Shown here piece after piece: positions 17,911 through 26,981 of a stretch of 64,000 nucleotides of DNA. Made by a program: the position numbers and the translations under genes. The stretch comes from Mycobacterium sp. 852014-50255_SCH5639931 (GTDB taxonomy: Bacteria > Actinomycetota > Actinomycetes > Mycobacteriales > Mycobacteriaceae), in assembly GCF_001665605.1 (NCBI RefSeq), contig NZ_LZSV01000010.1:147369-211368 (forward strand), read 5' to 3'. The notes below the pieces were generated by a model, which ran no database searches, was not told the DNA's origin, and was given only the letters and a program-made list of their open reading frames with translations. Every line of letters begins with the position of its first letter. Within the stretch, counting starts at the first letter, position 1.

Positions 17911-18217
17911 GTGTCAGAGCGCCCACGAAGTTGGACGAAGGTCGCCAGGCTGGCGGGTTACTGCCTGTTGGCAGGCGTGATGGCGGCGGCATTCATGTTT
18001 CCCGCCGTCGGCACTATCGGGTTGTTCTTTCAACCGCGCCTCTGACGTTGTCTCCGGCGCTAGCGGCTCGAGCGACGGTGAACCTATCCAAGAAGTCGCA
18101 CCACTCCAGCTGATCGTGGGTCTGGATACCAGCCCCGCGGAGTTGTCACGAACCCGTCCTTACTACCATTCAGTGACGTTGCGAAACCGAAACGTCAACG
18201 GACTCATGCCCGCATAG
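17911..18217 (+). pseudogene. Frameshifted remnant resembling the PonA2 N-terminus
   Basis: GTG 17911 opens a 44-residue frame (MSERPRSWTKVARLAGYCLL... to a TGA at 18045) with a basic n-region and one membrane segment. From 18032 the +1 frame continues as NRASDVVSGASG and runs to TAG 18217. The joined reading resembles, from memory, the start of mycobacterial PonA2 (LAGCCLLA ... SNRASEVVANG). Nothing of the transglycosylase domain follows, so it is a broken fragment or a shifted small membrane protein. Confidence 0.45.
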
Positions 18218-18518
18218 CCCGAGACTCCATGTCCCTCACGAGGCTATTGCCGTGTGCAACCATGCCGCGGTTCCTCACTGGGCCAGCTGAAGGGTCTTTC
18301 GACATTTAGAGGTGCGTACCTCTGTCACCGCGAGCTGAGACGTGCGCGGGCCGGTAGGGGCGGCGCTGCCGACAGCAGACCGTCGACACCGCCTGGCGGC
18401 TGATGAGGTCCTCGGACTTGCGTTGTGGTGATTGCTGCGGTTGCGCAGACAGAGCGGTTGTCACATCGCATCATTAATCCACACGTATCGGAGATGTTCA
18501 GAGACGAGGGGCATGACC

Positions 18519-19445
18519 ATGGCCGATCCGACATGCTCAACGCACGGGTGGAGCATCTTAAACTCGGCTCAATCCCATTCGGCGTTCGCAGGTGTTCTCG
18601 CGGGCTTCGCTTTCACCGCTGCTGTGATCTATATGGGGAGCGCAGGACGAGGACCTGACGAGAACACCCGCGACGGGCGCGCTATTGCGCGCAATGCCGC
18701 CGCTAGAAGTCTGCAAGAGGTGCAAGCTATCGCGTTATTTACCGCTTCTTTCATAGTTCTCGGACTAGACAGCTACCTCTTCAGTGTGGTGGCGGGTAAT
18801 CGGCCATTCCCGGGTATTGCGCAGCCACCTGAACCTTGCGGTCGCGTCTGGAGTCAAGCATTGATAGCGAACGGCATGCTCGCAGTCGGAGCTGTTGCTA
18901 TGGTGTGCAACATCACCACGCTGTTTCTATCGCAACAGTTAAATATCAAAGACGAGAACAGTCGCCATTACCTACGCTTCTTCTTGATCAGTCTCACAGG
19001 TGCCGGGATGCTGGCCATAATCCTGTTCCTGGGTCTGACGTCGGTTGACTACCTGGACGTCGTGTACGACCACCGCGTTTCCTGGTGGTTCGCCGTTGCG
19101 CTATGGGTTGTTACGTTAGGCAACATGGGAGTTGCCATCTATTTTGGTTCTCGCAGCTATGTGAGGAAACCCGCTTTAACCCATGCGGATGGTCAAAATA
19201 TTAAACCGGCGAACCGCTTGAAGATGCCTACTTACCTCATTGTTGTATATGCTGGGGTTGGTCCCATCTCGGCTGCGGCGGCGCGGTTCCCGAATTGGCC
19301 TGAAAAACCGATTACCTGGGTCGTTGTTGCTTATTGTATACTCGGGCTGATATTTCCTGCGGCAATCGTCGTTTGGCTAGCTGACGCGGTATTGCCTGGG
19401 AAACCACCAGGCACAGCATCTGAGCATCCCAGACACACCATCTGA
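18519..19445 (+). CDS. Polytopic membrane protein, hypothetical
   Basis: 308 residues with about six hydrophobic helices (near 20-36, 68-92, 118-140, 160-180, 195-215, 245-300). ATG 18519 has GAGGGG seven bases upstream; ATG 18513 is in frame but too close to it. No transporter or enzyme motif is recognised. The coding sequence is richer in A/T and in codons such as ATA, TTA and AAA than its neighbours, which suggests foreign origin. It lies inside the segment bounded by ssrA scars. The 300 bp before it hold no supported gene. Confidence 0.65.
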   Translation: MADPTCSTHGWSILNSAQSHSAFAGVLAGFAFTAAVIYMGSAGRGPDENTRDGRAIARNAAARSLQEVQAIALFTASFIVLGLDSYLFSVVAGNRPFPGIAQPPEPCGRVWSQALIANGMLAVGAVAMVCNITTLFLSQQLNIKDENSRHYLRFFLISLTGAGMLAIILFLGLTSVDYLDVVYDHRVSWWFAVALWVVTLGNMGVAIYFGSRSYVRKPALTHADGQNIKPANRLKMPTYLIVVYAGVGPISAAAARFPNWPEKPITWVVVAYCILGLIFPAAIVVWLADAVLPGKPPGTASEHPRHTI

Positions 19446-19620
19446 GCATCCTCGGCCCGTAAGAGCACCAGGTTGGTCGGCCTTGCCTCAAGAGGATTTC
19501 TGCCGTGCTAAAGCGCCTTGCTTCTCACCCGGGCTTACTTTCCCTCTTCAGGTCCGTATCCCGGCTCGGCTGAACGCGTTTCGGTTCACCCGGCATCTTC
19601 GGAGTGCCACCGTCCTTTCT

Positions 19621-19755
19621 CAGTGCAGCTGCCGGGAATCGAACCCGCCTCAAAAATCGCGCTGACCCGCAGGAATGCGGAATTTCGATACACGAAACGA
19701 CGTGAAAGTACGCGAAATGACCTGCGCGTACGCCCAAAGCGTTGATGGCATCAAC
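19621..19755 (-). repeat. ssrA 3'-end copy with attP-arm-like flank (att scar 3)
   Basis: Bases 19621-19647 match the ssrA 3' end with one mismatch (CAGTGC for CAGTGG). The following 100 bases are related to those of scar 2, including GAAAGTACGCGAAA, GACCTGCG and the palindrome GTTGATG-G-CATCAAC at 19741-19755. No gene is seen in 19446-19853. Confidence 0.7.
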
Positions 19756-19853
19756 ACTGGTCACGGTTCGCATAGGTAGGCGGCGCGCCTCGAGGTGGGC
19801 AGAGCTGGGATCGGGTGAGGCCCGACCGAAGATATGGGCGCCCGCACCGGCGC

Positions 19854-21032
19854 CTACGCGGTGCCGAAGGCAAAAACCGTTGTCGAATCGTAGGTCTGGC
19901 CCGGGTTGAGCGCGGCGGTCGGGAAGTTCGGATGATTCGGCGAGTCCGGGTAGTGCTGAGTCTCCATCGTGAATCCCGCGCCCTGCCGGTAGATGTGCCC
20001 GCTGGTGCCCGTGAACGCCCCCTCGATGAAGTTGGACGTGTAGAACTGCACACCGGGCTCGGTTGTGGAGACAGTCAGAGTGCGCCCCGTCTGCGGGTCC
20101 TCGGCGCTGGCCGCTTGCACCAGCCCGGTGTTGTTGCCGCGGTTGATCACCCAGTTGTGGTCGTAACCGTGGGCCAGCAACAGCTGCGGGTCATTGGCGG
20201 TGATATGCGCGCCGATCGCGGTCGGGGATGTGAAATCGAAGGGTGTGCCCTTCACCGGGGCGATCTGCCCGGTCGGGATCTGTGTGGGGTCGGTCGGCGT
20301 GTAGTTGTCGGCATCGATGGTGACCTTCTGGTCGTAGACGTCGAGCGTATCCTCACCTGCCAGGTTGAAGTAGCTGTGATTGGTCAGGTTGATCACGGTC
20401 GGCGCATCGGTGGTCGCGTGGTAGTTGATGCGCAGTTCGTTTTTCTGGTTCAGGGTGTAGGTGACGGTTGTCGTCAGCGTCCCGGGATAGCCCATTTCGC
20501 CTGCGGGACTCACATATTGGAGCTTCAGGCCCACGCTCTCGCTATCGTTCTGCTGGCCGGCCTGCCATACCTTGGTATCAAAGCCCGCGGTGCCGCCATG
20601 CAGGCTGTTGCCGTTATTGTTAATCGGCAAGTGATACTCGTTGCCGTTCAACGAGAAAGCTCCCTTGGCGATCCGGTTGCCACAGCGGCCGATGATCGCG
20701 CCGAAATAGGTCTTGGCGGATCCCGTGTTGTTCAAGTAGCCGTCCAGGGCCGGAAAGCCCAGCACCACATTCCCGACATGTCCGGCGCGGTCGGGAACCT
20801 CAATCGACTGAATGATGCCGCCGTAGGTCAGGATTCGCACGCGCATGCCGTGCCCGCTGGTGAGTGTGTAGCGGCTCACCGCGGTCCCACCCACCTGACC
20901 GAACGGCTCGCTGGTGATTGATGGCGGTTCTGCCGGTATCGATGCATTGCCGCTGTGCGTGGTGGAGCTGCATGCCGTCAAGCCCGCTACACCGGCGATG
21001 GGGATCAGTTGAAGTAATCGTCTGCCGCGCAT
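19854..21032 (-). CDS. Aldose 1-epimerase (mutarotase), lipoprotein
   Basis: 392 residues. ATG 21032 follows GAGGAG. A signal with lipobox GLTAC anchors it outside the membrane. The galactose mutarotase fold is shown by ILTYGGIIQSIEVPDR, GRCGNRIAKGAF, NSLHGG (catalytic His), NLTNHSYFNLAG (catalytic His), GYDHNWVI and METQHYPDSPNH with the catalytic Glu. It would interconvert anomers of aldoses in the periplasm. The gene ends next to scar 3, between that scar and the real tmRNA gene. Confidence 0.87.
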   Translation of the reverse strand: MRGRRLLQLIPIAGVAGLTACSSTTHSGNASIPAEPPSITSEPFGQVGGTAVSRYTLTSGHGMRVRILTYGGIIQSIEVPDRAGHVGNVVLGFPALDGYLNNTGSAKTYFGAIIGRCGNRIAKGAFSLNGNEYHLPINNNGNSLHGGTAGFDTKVWQAGQQNDSESVGLKLQYVSPAGEMGYPGTLTTTVTYTLNQKNELRINYHATTDAPTVINLTNHSYFNLAGEDTLDVYDQKVTIDADNYTPTDPTQIPTGQIAPVKGTPFDFTSPTAIGAHITANDPQLLLAHGYDHNWVINRGNNTGLVQAASAEDPQTGRTLTVSTTEPGVQFYTSNFIEGAFTGTSGHIYRQGAGFTMETQHYPDSPNHPNFPTAALNPGQTYDSTTVFAFGTA

Positions 21033-21145
21033 GGGCGCTCCTCGCACTCGTACCGAACTACCTGCAGCGCAGTATTGCCGCCAGTGATGAAGTAAAGGAT
21101 CGTCCGTTCGGAGCAACGGGTCGAAGCATTCGATCCAGACAGACG

Positions 21146-21171
21146 AAAGGACCGCCGAGCGGCGGCCCTTT
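21146..21171 (-). terminator. tmRNA terminator
   Basis: Minus-strand hairpin AAAGG-g-CCGCC-GCTC-GGCGG-t-CCTTT directly after the tmRNA 3' end, followed by TCGTCTGTC. A short U-run is typical of mycobacterial terminators. Confidence 0.75.
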
Positions 21172-21172
21172 C

Positions 21173-21199
21173 CAGTGGAGCTGCCGGGAATCGAACCCG
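21173..21199 (-). repeat. ssrA 3' end, presumed attB/attR copy
   Basis: The 27 bp shared with scar 2 (and nearly with scars 1 and 3) cover the T-arm and 3' acceptor strand of the intact tmRNA gene, a common target for tyrosine integrases. Confidence 0.65.
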
Positions 21200-21540
21200 G
21201 GTCCTACGGCATTCCCTCAAGACTTCTCCGTGCGCAGTTCGCTATGCCTCTGCTCGGATCTCCTGGTCACGCGAACCAGCCAGGATGACGATCCCAGTCG
21301 CTGTTGGTGTCCCGATGAGTCCCGCGACCGAACTCATCGGTTGATCCCTCTAGCTGACGCCAGGGTCCGGGTCGAGGGCTTTCCCGGTCTGACGGACTAG
21401 CTGTCGCTTAGGCAGCGAGAGCGTAGTCGCGCTGATGTGAATCGGCGCTTATATGGTTGCAACGACGCTTACGGTGGTCTCTTGCCTGCACCGGCACGCT
21501 TCCCTTGATTCGATGCGCGAAGTCGAAACCGTTCAGCCCC
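21176..21540 (-). ncRNA. ssrA: Transfer-messenger RNA (tmRNA)
   Basis: 365 nt. The 5' end GGGGCTG pairs with the 3' CAGCTCC plus discriminator A, including the G3-U wobble used by alanyl-tRNA synthetase. The T-arm reads GGGTTCGATTCCC; CCA is not encoded. The tag frame is 21446-21411, reading ADSHQRDYALAA, with TAA at 21410-21408. It rescues stalled ribosomes together with SmpB, whose gene is 1.8 kb away. Confidence 0.97.
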
Positions 21541-21573
21541 TCGCATCCCCGCCGATTTTCGGCAGGACAATCT

Positions 21574-21601
21574 ATGGTACGCCGCTATCAACGCGCGGCA
21601 A
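21574..21601 (-). promoter_or_regulatory. Candidate ssrA promoter
   Basis: On the minus strand TTGCCG (21601-21596) and TACCAT (21579-21574) are separated by 16 bases, upstream of the tmRNA 5' end. The -10 match is poor, so this is only a candidate. Confidence 0.3.
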
Positions 21602-21630
21602 CTGAGTTGTGTTCCGGTCCGCCGCTGCGA

Positions 21631-22476
21631 TCAGATCACGAAGTTCAGCCGCTCGACGACCTGGGCGGCCACATCCTTGTCACCGCCGAGGTCGATGTCC
21701 TGCGACCGGGACGGGCACATCGGCCGCCCGCCGGCGAGCCGGGTGAACTGCAGCCCGTCCAGCCGGATCGTCACCGTCGGCTCCTGTCCGCCGAAGTCGT
21801 CGACCAGCTGGGCGCGGCCATCGACGCTGACACGGATGCTGCGGGAAAGCGGGCCGGTCAGCTCGAACAGGACCCGCGAACCCTCTGGCGCTTTGGCCCG
21901 CTTGCCCACCACGTAGCCCATCGTGCCGGCGATCTCGTCGAGGGAGAGCTGCGACGCGGCCCCGACAAGCTGGTCGTCCGACGGCGGCCGCCGCAGCGCC
22001 TCGCGGATGTCCTGCTCGTGCATCCAGCAGTCGAACACCCGGACCCGCATGAACCGCCCGTAGCTCTCCGGACCCACCGGCGTCAGCGTCACGGCGTCCC
22101 ACTCCTCGCCGGACATGCCCGTCAGCGCCTTGCGCCGGTCGTCGGTGATGTCCTTGAGCCGTTTGAGCACGTCCGCACCGGATTCGGCGGCCAGGTGACG
22201 CACCCAGCACTCGTTCATCACGCCGATGTCGTTGCGGACATGCTCGAGCGCCGAGACGTCGATGTCGGGGTGGGGCGCGGGCACGCCGGCGAGGAACGAC
22301 TCGGTACCGATCATGTGCGCCACCAGCGCCTTGACGTCCCAACCCGGCAGCGGGCTGGCCGCCTGCCATTCCGCTTCCGGCAACGCGTCGAGCAGTGCGG
22401 TGATGTCATCCCACACCGCGAACAGACCGGCGAGCACTTCGGACTTGTCGAGCTTGGTGACGGGGCGATCGGCCAT
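21631..22476 (-). CDS. Maleylpyruvate isomerase/DinB-like mycothiol-dependent family protein
   Basis: 281 residues. The N-terminal four-helix part has the conserved WQAASPLPGWDVKALVAHMIGTE segment, with a metal-binding-type His (AHM) and later CWMHEQDIREAL, as in the TIGR03083/MDMPI family; a C-terminal SCP2-like part follows. Members use mycothiol or are of unknown function. It corresponds by position to Rv3099c. The ATG at 22476 follows TACTAT by six bases, the layout of a leaderless mycobacterial transcript. Confidence 0.75.
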   Translation of the reverse strand: MADRPVTKLDKSEVLAGLFAVWDDITALLDALPEAEWQAASPLPGWDVKALVAHMIGTESFLAGVPAPHPDIDVSALEHVRNDIGVMNECWVRHLAAESGADVLKRLKDITDDRRKALTGMSGEEWDAVTLTPVGPESYGRFMRVRVFDCWMHEQDIREALRRPPSDDQLVGAASQLSLDEIAGTMGYVVGKRAKAPEGSRVLFELTGPLSRSIRVSVDGRAQLVDDFGGQEPTVTIRLDGLQFTRLAGGRPMCPSRSQDIDLGGDKDVAAQVVERLNFVI

Positions 22477-22522
22477 GGTCGGATAGTAAGCCGATGGGTT
22501 ACCTCATCGACAGGCGCGGCCG

Positions 22523-23368
22523 TCAGCTGGCGGCGATCATGGCCACGGATCCCATGGCCATCACCATGCCGAACCCCTGCCAGCGGGTCAGTCGCTCGCG
22601 CAACACGACCATCGCCAGCACGACCGTGGCCGCCGGGTAGAGCGAGATCATGATGCTGGCCAGCGACAGCAACCACGTGTGCAGGGCCAGCAGCATGGTC
22701 ACGTTGGCACAGATGTCGAGCACCGCGACGGCCCAGGCCAGCTTCAGCGGCTTCCCCCGCGGTGCCCGCAGGTTCTTGCTGGCCGCGGCCATCACGAAGA
22801 TCACGACGGTGGCCGAGAGCCGGGCGAATACCAGCGGCCAAAGTTTGCAGGCGTGCGGCGCCTGATGGAGAAAGACCAGGTTCAGCCCCATCGCCGAGCC
22901 GGCCAGCAGCGTGAGCCACGCCACCTTCGGGGTGAACCGATACGGCGTGACACCTTGGGCGGTGGCCTCTCGGCTCACCAGCATGACCGCGATGAGAGCC
23001 AGCACGACGCCCACCGAGGCCCCCGGGCCCGGCCGCTCCCCCAGCGCCACACCGACCGCCACCGGCACGGCGGCGTTGAGGACCGCCGCCAACGGTGAGA
23101 CGACCGAGATGGGGCCGGCGCCCAGCGCGGCGAAGAACGCCCACATGCCGACGGCCATCCCGACGCCGTAGAGGCAGCCCCAGAAGACGGCGCCGCCCGA
23201 AATCGGCCCGCCCACGGCGAGCGCCAGCGCGCCCAGCAAGAATGTCTCGATCGGATAGACCACCAGCATCACGCGCAGCGCGGCTACCCGTCGAGCGGCT
23301 ACACCGCCCACAAAGTCGCTGACGCCGTACGTAACGGCCGACAGCTGGGCGTAAGCGGCCCCGATCAG
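22523..23368 (-). CDS. EamA/DMT-family transporter
   Basis: A multi-helix permease with two EamA repeats (YGVSDFVGGVAAR ... MVVLRERLTRWQGFGMVMAMGSVAMI). The first ordinary start is GTG 23311, but that would cut the first membrane helix in two. The codons before it read LIGAAYAQLSAVTYGVSDFV, the usual beginning of these proteins, starting with a CTG at 23368 that overlaps the smpB stop and has AAGGG seven bases upstream. I therefore extend the gene to 23368, with uncertainty. Substrate unknown. Confidence 0.75.
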   Translation of the reverse strand: MIGAAYAQLSAVTYGVSDFVGGVAARRVAALRVMLVVYPIETFLLGALALAVGGPISGGAVFWGCLYGVGMAVGMWAFFAALGAGPISVVSPLAAVLNAAVPVAVGVALGERPGPGASVGVVLALIAVMLVSREATAQGVTPYRFTPKVAWLTLLAGSAMGLNLVFLHQAPHACKLWPLVFARLSATVVIFVMAAASKNLRAPRGKPLKLAWAVAVLDICANVTMLLALHTWLLSLASIMISLYPAATVVLAMVVLRERLTRWQGFGMVMAMGSVAMIAAS

Positions 23369-23874
23369 TTCATGCCCTTGGCTCGGCGACCCAATTCACG
23401 GACCACTTCGCGCTGGGCATCGCGGCGGGCCATGTCCTGACGTTTGTCGTGAGCCCGCTTGCCGCGCGCTAACGCGAGCTCGACCTTGACCTTTCCTTCG
23501 GAGAAATACAGAGACATCGGCACGAGGGCGAGGTTACCATCTCGTATCTTTCCGACCAGGCGGTCAATTTGTGCCCTATGTAACAACAACTTTCGATTGC
23601 GACGGGGCTCATGGTTGGTCCAGCTACCGTGCTGATACTCCGGAATGTACAAGTTGCGCAGCCACACTTCGCCGTCGTCGACGGTTGCGAAGGCGTCGGC
23701 CAGCGAAGCATGGCCCTCGCGCAGGCTTTTCACCTCTGTACCCTGCAAAGCCACTCCGGCCTCGAATTCCTCGAGGATCGAATAGTTATGCCGCGCTTTG
23801 CGATTGGTGGCAATGATCTGTTTGCTGCCGCGCTTGCCGCCCGTCGCCTTGGCCCGGCCGGGATCTTTGGCCAC
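23365..23874 (-). CDS. smpB: SsrA-binding protein SmpB
   Basis: 169 residues. Core motifs IATNRKARHNYSILEEFEAGVALQGTEVKSLREG and the C-terminal basic tail GKRAHDKRQDMARRDAQREVVREL identify SmpB, which carries tmRNA into stalled ribosomes. Start is GTG 23874, two bases after the ftsX stop, so it is translationally coupled to ftsX. The tmRNA gene is on the same strand downstream. Confidence 0.96.
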   Translation of the reverse strand: MAKDPGRAKATGGKRGSKQIIATNRKARHNYSILEEFEAGVALQGTEVKSLREGHASLADAFATVDDGEVWLRNLYIPEYQHGSWTNHEPRRNRKLLLHRAQIDRLVGKIRDGNLALVPMSLYFSEGKVKVELALARGKRAHDKRQDMARRDAQREVVRELGRRAKGMN

Positions 23875-23876
23875 AG

Positions 23877-24770
23877 CTACCGCCGGATGTAAAGGCGCAG
23901 CGTCGCGTAGGAGGTCAGGCCGGCCATCGACACGCCGAGCAGGAACAACCACGGCGAGATGTAGAGGATGTCGGCATAGTCGACCTTCGCGATCAAATGA
24001 GCTTGGTAGAACTGGCTTAGCGCGTTGTCCAGGAACCACGCCCGCACCAGGACCAGGCCGACGACCGCGATGGCCACACCGAGCGCCGCGGCCAGCATCG
24101 CCTCCACCAAGAAGGGCAGCTGGGTGTACCAGCGGCTGGCGCCGACCAGCCGCATGATCCCGATTTCGGTGCGTCGCGTGTACGCGGCGACTTGGACCAT
24201 GTTGGCAATCAGCAGGATTGCCCCGACGGCCTGCACCAGGGCGACGGCGAACGCGGCGTTCCGCAAACCGTTTAGAACGGCGAACAGCCGATCGATCAAA
24301 TCCTTTTCGTTGAGGATGCTGCGCACGCCGGGCTGACCCTGCATCGCGGCATCGAACTCCGAATGTTGTTCGGGGTTGTTCAGCTTGACGATGAACGACG
24401 CGGGAAACGATTCCTTGCCGGCCACGTCCTTGAACTCCGGGAACTTCTTGATCGCGTCGTTGTAGGCGTCCGGCCGGTTGACAAAGCGCACCGATTTGAC
24501 GTCTTGCCGAGCATCGATCTTGTCCCGCAGCGCTTTACACGGGCCGGACGCGCACGTCGCATCGTTGGCGGAGATGTCGTCGGTGAGAAACACCTGTGTC
24601 TCAACCCGGTCGAGATAGATCTCCCGCGAGTTGTCGGCCAACCGGACCACCAGCAGACCGCCGCCGAACAGGCCGATGGAGATGGCCGTCGTGAGGATCA
24701 TGGCGGCCGTCATCGTGACGTTGCGACGCAGCCCTGTCAGGACCTCGTTGAATAGAAACCCAAAGCGCAC
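23877..24770 (-). CDS. ftsX: Cell division protein FtsX
   Basis: 297 residues with four membrane helices (about 20-42, 170-195, 215-240, 265-290) and an extracellular loop (about 45-165) containing a CASGPC pair as in mycobacterial FtsX. The GTG start directly follows the ftsE TAA with no gap. With FtsE it forms the ABC-type complex that activates the peptidoglycan hydrolase RipC in mycobacteria (family knowledge). Confidence 0.95.
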   Translation of the reverse strand: MRFGFLFNEVLTGLRRNVTMTAAMILTTAISIGLFGGGLLVVRLADNSREIYLDRVETQVFLTDDISANDATCASGPCKALRDKIDARQDVKSVRFVNRPDAYNDAIKKFPEFKDVAGKESFPASFIVKLNNPEQHSEFDAAMQGQPGVRSILNEKDLIDRLFAVLNGLRNAAFAVALVQAVGAILLIANMVQVAAYTRRTEIGIMRLVGASRWYTQLPFLVEAMLAAALGVAIAVVGLVLVRAWFLDNALSQFYQAHLIAKVDYADILYISPWLFLLGVSMAGLTSYATLRLYIRR

Positions 24771-25460
24771 TTAGCGGTCCATCCCGTAGATGCCGCGCTG
24801 CTCGTCACGGACCAGGCGTCCCAGAGACAGCTCCACGACGCGCTGACGCATCGAGTCGACGATGTGGTGGTCGTGGGTCGCCATCAGCACCGTCGTCCCC
24901 GTGCGGTTGATCCGCTCCAACAAATCCATGATGTCCTTACTGGTATCCGGGTCGAGATTGCCGGTCGGCTCGTCGGCCAGCAGCACAAGGGGCCGGTTGA
25001 CGTAGGCGCGCGCGATCGCCACGCGTTGCTGCTCGCCACCGGACAACTCGTGTGGCAATCGGTTGGCTTTGCCGGACAGGCCGACGGTTTCGAGCACCTC
25101 GGGCACCACGCGGTTGATCGCGTCGGTCCGTCTGCCGATCACTTCCAGCGCGAAGGCGACGTTCTCGTAGACGGTCTTCTGCTGCAACAGGCGAAAGTCC
25201 TGGAAGACGGTTCCGATCACCTGACGCAGCTTCGGCACGTGACGACCGCGCAGCTTGTTGACGTGGAACTTCGACACCCGGATGTCGCCGGTGGTCGGGT
25301 TCTCCTCGCCGAGCAGCAGCCGCATGAACGTCGACTTGCCGGAGCCCGACGGGCCGATCAGGAAGACGAATTCACCCTTGTCGATTTTGACGTTGACGTC
25401 CTCCAACGCCGGACGCGCCGACGCTTTGTACTTCTTACTGACATGGTCCAGGGTGATCAT
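24771..25460 (-). CDS. ftsE: Cell division ATP-binding protein FtsE
   Basis: 229 residues. Walker A GPSGSGKS at 36-43, signature LSGGEQQR, Walker [13 protein letters not shown] and switch HDHH are complete. I use ATG 25460, which matches homologues; a GTG three bases earlier lies eight bases after TACACT and may be the 5' end of a leaderless message. First gene of ftsE-ftsX-smpB. Confidence 0.95.
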   Translation of the reverse strand: MITLDHVSKKYKASARPALEDVNVKIDKGEFVFLIGPSGSGKSTFMRLLLGEENPTTGDIRVSKFHVNKLRGRHVPKLRQVIGTVFQDFRLLQQKTVYENVAFALEVIGRRTDAINRVVPEVLETVGLSGKANRLPHELSGGEQQRVAIARAYVNRPLVLLADEPTGNLDPDTSKDIMDLLERINRTGTTVLMATHDHHIVDSMRQRVVELSLGRLVRDEQRGIYGMDR

Positions 25461-25503
25461 CACGGCACGCCAGTGTAGCCGTGAATTTCGCTGGCGAGCC
25501 AAG

Positions 25504-25989
25504 TCAACTGGCTGGCGGCGGTGAACTAGGCGCCGGCCCGGGCCCCGGCTGCGGTAGCTGAGGCGGCGGTGCGGTGGCGCTCGTGCTGGGTGGGCAGAAG
25601 GGCGGTGGCAGCAGGCAAGGCAGCTGCGGCAGCTGCACCGGCGGCGTCGAGGTGGTCGTCGTCACCGGCGGCGGGGGCGGTGGTGGCGGCGGTGTGCTCG
25701 TCGGGGTCGACGGGTACGTCGCGGTGGGCGGCGGCTGCTGCACGCGGCTGCGCGGCACCCAGGTGTAGTTGGGGTCGGGCACGAAACCCGGCGGCACCAC
25801 TTGCTGCGCCGGCGGCTTGGGCGCCGGTTCCGGACGGTAGGTGTCATAGACCCACCACACGACGAAAAAAGCGACGATCAACACCAAGGTCGACGTGCGA
25901 ACTCGCCCGCCGAACATGTATTGCGGCCAGCGACGGTCCGCATCGGAGTCCTCGCTGCGCTTCTCGAAGATGCTCAGGGTGAACTTCAA
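25504..25989 (-). CDS. Proline-rich single-pass membrane protein (Rv3103c-like)
   Basis: 161 residues: a charged N-terminus, one membrane helix (about 32-50), then a long extracellular tail of Pro/Thr/Gln with TSTPPPP runs and two Cys. It corresponds by position to Rv3103c. The TTG start at 25989 overlaps the stop of the mscS-like gene (TTGA), implying coupled translation. Function unknown; low-complexity tail may span the wall. Confidence 0.7.
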   Translation of the reverse strand: MKFTLSIFEKRSEDSDADRRWPQYMFGGRVRTSTLVLIVAFFVVWWVYDTYRPEPAPKPPAQQVVPPGFVPDPNYTWVPRSRVQQPPPTATYPSTPTSTPPPPPPPPPVTTTTSTPPVQLPQLPCLLPPPFCPPSTSATAPPPQLPQPGPGPAPSSPPPAS

Positions 25990-26981
25990 CGCTTCTGCAC
26001 CGCACCTTGCACGTCATTGTCGATTCGCTCTTCGGCGGCCTGGGCGGCCGGGACCGACGGGTCTTCCACCAGGCCCACCGTCGCGTCCGCCGCGGTCACG
26101 ATGCCGACGCGGGCCAGCGCCCGAATGACCAGGACACGCAGTTGCCGGCCCGCCTCGAACTGCTTGCCGGGCAGGGTCCGGGCCACCAGTCGCAGGGTGA
26201 CGGTGTCGACTTCGATGCTCTCCACGCCCATCACGGTGGGAGCGTCCAACAGCAGGTCCCCCAACAGCGGGTTGTCCATGGCGCGATCGCATTCCTGGTG
26301 CAACACCTCGTTGACCCGATTCAGGTCGGCGTTCGTGGACACCGGGATGTCCACCACCGCACGCGCCCAGTCCTTGGACAGGTTGACCACCTTGACGATC
26401 TGCCCGTTCGGGATGGTCAACACCTCGCCGTCCGGCGAGCGCAGCCGGGTCACCCGCAGCGTCACGTTCTCGACGGTGCCGCTGGCTTCCGTCGCGGAAA
26501 CGACGGTAAGGGTGACCAGGTCTCCGAAGCCGTACTGCCTCTCGGCCAGGATGAAGAAACCCGACAGCAGGTCTCTCACCAGCTGCTGCGCGCCGAAACC
26601 CAGCGCGGCGCCGACCACGGTGGCCGGCGCGACCAGTCCCCCCACCGAGAACTGCAGCACGTCGGCGATCTGCATCATGACCCAGATGCCGATGAGCACC
26701 ACCGACACCCAGGAGATCACCGACGCCATTGCCTGGCGGTGCTTCGAGGCTTCGGAGCGAACCAGCGCGTCGCTCTCGGCGAAGCCCAGGTTGAGCTGAC
26801 GGGTCACCTGCTGCGCGACCCAGTTGACGAACCGGGCGGCCAACACCGCCACGATCAGCACCATCACGATCCGCAGACCGCGGGTGATGATCCATTGCCC
26901 GATGTCACCGCGCCAGAAGTCGTGCCAGCCCAGCGCCTTTATCGACGCGGTCGAGGCGAGAAGAGTTGTGTTAGTCGTCAT
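25986..26981 (-). CDS. MscS-family mechanosensitive channel (Rv3104c-like)
   Basis: 331 residues with three N-terminal helices (about 30-55, 85-105, 112-135). The pore-lining helix and beta domain read [30 protein letters not shown] followed by [14 protein letters not shown], the MscS signature. It should open on membrane tension to release solutes. It overlaps prfB by 11 bp at its start. Confidence 0.88.
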   Translation of the reverse strand: MTTNTTLLASTASIKALGWHDFWRGDIGQWIITRGLRIVMVLIVAVLAARFVNWVAQQVTRQLNLGFAESDALVRSEASKHRQAMASVISWVSVVLIGIWVMMQIADVLQFSVGGLVAPATVVGAALGFGAQQLVRDLLSGFFILAERQYGFGDLVTLTVVSATEASGTVENVTLRVTRLRSPDGEVLTIPNGQIVKVVNLSKDWARAVVDIPVSTNADLNRVNEVLHQECDRAMDNPLLGDLLLDAPTVMGVESIEVDTVTLRLVARTLPGKQFEAGRQLRVLVIRALARVGIVTAADATVGLVEDPSVPAAQAAEERIDNDVQGAVQKR

